Assembly (NCBI GenBank): GCA_016197155.1 | Contig: JACPWF010000004.1 | Span: 1-35,528 of the forward strand | Source: Candidatus Omnitrophota bacterium | GTDB lineage: Bacteria; Omnitrophota; Gorgyraeia; 2-02-FULL-51-18 | Reading direction: 5' to 3' | Length of the DNA: 35,528 bases | Shown: one piece after another, positions 32,738-35,528 of the stretch | Layout: every line of letters starts with the position of its first letter | Position numbering within the stretch: position 1 is the stretch's first letter | Made by a program: the position numbers and the translations under genes | The notes under the pieces: model-generated | Seen by the model: the letters and a program-made list of their open reading frames with translations, nothing else | The model's database searches: none | What the model was told of the DNA's origin: nothing

Positions 32738-32754
32738 TTTTTAATTTTTATTCT
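32726..32754 (+). promoter_or_regulatory. Possible promoter of the ZIP gene
   Basis: TTGCCC, 17-nt spacer, TATTCT, overlapping the addA stop. The ZIP ATG at 32772 follows after 17 nt with no clear ribosome binding site. Confidence 0.35.
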
Positions 32755-32771
32755 GCAAGAATGAATTAAAA

Positions 32772-33518
32772 ATGCTCCCGCGCCTCTTCATTCGCCTCTT
32801 CATCGCCGTATTCATGGCCACGCTCGGCGCGTTTCTCGCGGTCAGTTTCAAAAAAATAAGCCACCGGAGCCTTTGCATTCTCATCTCCTTCGCCGCCGGG
32901 GCGCTTTTGGCGGTGTCGCTCTTCGATATTTTTCCCGAGACCGTGGAGATCGTGGGGTTTTTGCCGGCGATTTTCAGTTTTCTCTCCGGGTACCTCGTTT
33001 TCTTTTTCATCACGCGCTTTGTGTTTCACATCTGTCCGGCCTGCGCGGCCACGCACACGGAGGTCAACTTCAAGGCCGTGACCCTCGCGATGGTCGTGGC
33101 GCTGTCGGTGCACAGCTTCATGGATGGCCTGGCCATTTACAGCGGCTACGTGGCGACGTCGAAGATCGGGCTTCTCATTTTTCTGGCTGTGGCCTATCAC
33201 AAACTCCCCGAGGGCATGGCGCTGGCCCTGGTGTCGCGCGGTTCGGGCGCCGGCCGCGCGCGGTCGTTTTTTTTAAGTTTTTCCATTGAATCCCTAACGA
33301 CCTTCGCCGGCGGCGTGGCGGGGCTTGTGGCGCTTTTGCCCGGCGCCTCACGCTGGGTGGGGTACGTGCTGGGGCACGTGGGAGGGGGGTTTGTGTTTCT
33401 TGTGGTTCACGCGCTTTTGAGCGAGGTCATTAAACACCACCCGCGTTCCACGCTCCTGGCGGCCTTTTTGGGGGCGGTGTCCATCAGCCTCGTCGGAGTC
33501 TTTTTCGGGGGATTTTAG
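32772..33518 (+). CDS. ZIP family metal transporter
   Basis: The 248-aa protein has about eight membrane segments. Helix 4 has the ZIP motif HSFMDGLAIYSG and helix 5 has YHKLPEGMALALV, giving the two metal-binding histidines and the glutamate. Zinc or another divalent cation uptake is likely, with the exact metal unreadable. FHICPACAATHTE, between helices 3 and 4, has a CxxC and His that could bind metal. The last codons form a stem with the bases after the stop, possibly a terminator. It is followed by two tRNA genes with their own promoter. Confidence 0.88.
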   Translation: MLPRLFIRLFIAVFMATLGAFLAVSFKKISHRSLCILISFAAGALLAVSLFDIFPETVEIVGFLPAIFSFLSGYLVFFFITRFVFHICPACAATHTEVNFKAVTLAMVVALSVHSFMDGLAIYSGYVATSKIGLLIFLAVAYHKLPEGMALALVSRGSGAGRARSFFLSFSIESLTTFAGGVAGLVALLPGASRWVGYVLGHVGGGFVFLVVHALLSEVIKHHPRSTLLAAFLGAVSISLVGVFFGGF

Positions 33519-33525
33519 CCCCCGA
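33505..33525 (+). terminator. Possible terminator overlapping the ZIP stop
   Basis: TCGGGGG and CCCCCGA make a 7-bp perfect stem with a 7-nt loop that includes the stop codon. The T-run (33533-33537) is 8 nt away, so termination is uncertain. Confidence 0.35.
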
Positions 33526-33535
33526 TTCCCCGTTT

Positions 33536-33564
33536 TTGAATTATCCCAACCCTTGTGTTATAGT
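33536..33564 (+). promoter_or_regulatory. Promoter of the tRNA-Ala/tRNA-Leu unit
   Basis: TTGAAT, 17-nt spacer, TATAGT, 19 nt before the tRNA-Ala gene. It probably drives both tRNAs and perhaps leuS, since no separate promoter is seen before leuS. Confidence 0.65.
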
Positions 33565-33583
33565 GAACGCTTCGCAATTTTTA

Positions 33584-33656
33584 GGGCCTGTAGCTCAGCT
33601 GGTAGAGCGCCTCAATGGCATTGAGGAGGCCAGCGGTTCGATCCCGCTCAGGTCCA
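33584..33656 (+). tRNA. tRNA-Ala (GGC anticodon)
   Basis: The 73-nt cloverleaf has acceptor GGGCCTG/CAGGTCC, including the G3-U70 pair that identifies alanine tRNA. The D arm is GCTC...GAGC, the anticodon arm CCTCA-ATGGCAT-TGAGG, and the T arm AGCGG-TTCGATC-CCGCT. The discriminator is A. The CCA end is not encoded. Confidence 0.95.
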
Positions 33657-33666
33657 TTCACTCACT

Positions 33667-33750
33667 GCCGAAGTGGCGGAACTGGCATACGCGTCGGTCT
33701 CAAAAACCGATCCCTTCACAGGGTTGTGGGTTCGACTCCCACCTTCGGTA
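33667..33750 (+). tRNA. tRNA-Leu (CAA anticodon)
   Basis: An 84-nt class II tRNA with a long variable arm (CCCTTCACAGGG). The anticodon arm is TCGGT-CTCAAAA-ACCGA and the T arm GTGGG-TTCGACT-CCCAC. The acceptor GCCGAAG/CTTCGGT leaves a G1-U72 wobble at the first pair. Discriminator A; CCA is not encoded. It lies 10 nt after tRNA-Ala and 20 nt before leuS. Confidence 0.93.
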
Positions 33751-33770
33751 TGAAATTTTAGGATGCGTTC

Positions 33771-35528
<1,758 letters not shown>

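Overview
The window is a dense bacterial chromosome segment, GC-rich, with nearly all genes on the plus strand and overlapping as ATGA, TAGTG, TTGA or TGATG. The gene set (mitochondrial-type aconitase, a deoxyhypusine-synthase-like protein, AddAB, DUF5674, very long repeat-bearing proteins, tRNAs without encoded CCA) suggests an uncultured lineage such as Omnitrophota or a neighbour. This is an impression from gene content, not a phylogenetic result. Several frameshifts fit either a metagenome assembly or real decay.

Layout. 1-4200: a very long GGDEF protein gene, 5'-partial, carrying in-frame dispersed repeats and, on the opposite strand, an embedded DUF4258-DUF2283 cassette. 4211-4791: a second toxin-antitoxin-like pair, again with a DUF2283 member. 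4866-7797: DUF5674, an unknown helical protein and aconitase. 7829-9867: DHS-like protein and a LOG-family protein. 9956-14027: an OmpA/LysM envelope protein split by a frameshift, a Bax-inhibitor-1 protein, an APC permease with a USP tail, and phosphoglycerate mutase. 14202-15502: a TM-helix channel-like protein and a lipoprotein. 15502-17614: chorismate-to-PABA genes (pabB, pabC-like); pabB carries three near-identical palindromic inserts. 17683-22279: purH, DUF378, folC and mnmE. 22340-24280: DUF212, an L,D-transpeptidase and a C-terminally damaged accA. 24343-32737: a GGDEF-EAL protein, ComFB, AddB and AddA. 32772 to the end: a ZIP transporter, tRNA-Ala(GGC), tRNA-Leu(CAA) and leuS, cut by the window edge.

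Functional links. pabB, pabC and folC serve folate, and purH uses a folate one-carbon donor. The first GGDEF protein, the GGDEF-EAL protein and ComFB point to cyclic-di-GMP signalling. AddAB is a complete double-strand-break resection pair. The OmpA/LysM protein, L,D-transpeptidase and lipoprotein act at a diderm-type envelope.

Most unusual points: (1) short palindromic elements inserted in frame into protein genes (three times in pabB, other families in the GGDEF gene); (2) a leaderless antisense DUF4258-DUF2283 cassette between direct repeats that lie in the same reading frame of the host gene; (3) several genes whose -10 box sits 6-7 nt before the start codon, implying leaderless mRNAs; (4) apparent ATT and ATA start codons for purH and the DUF212 gene.
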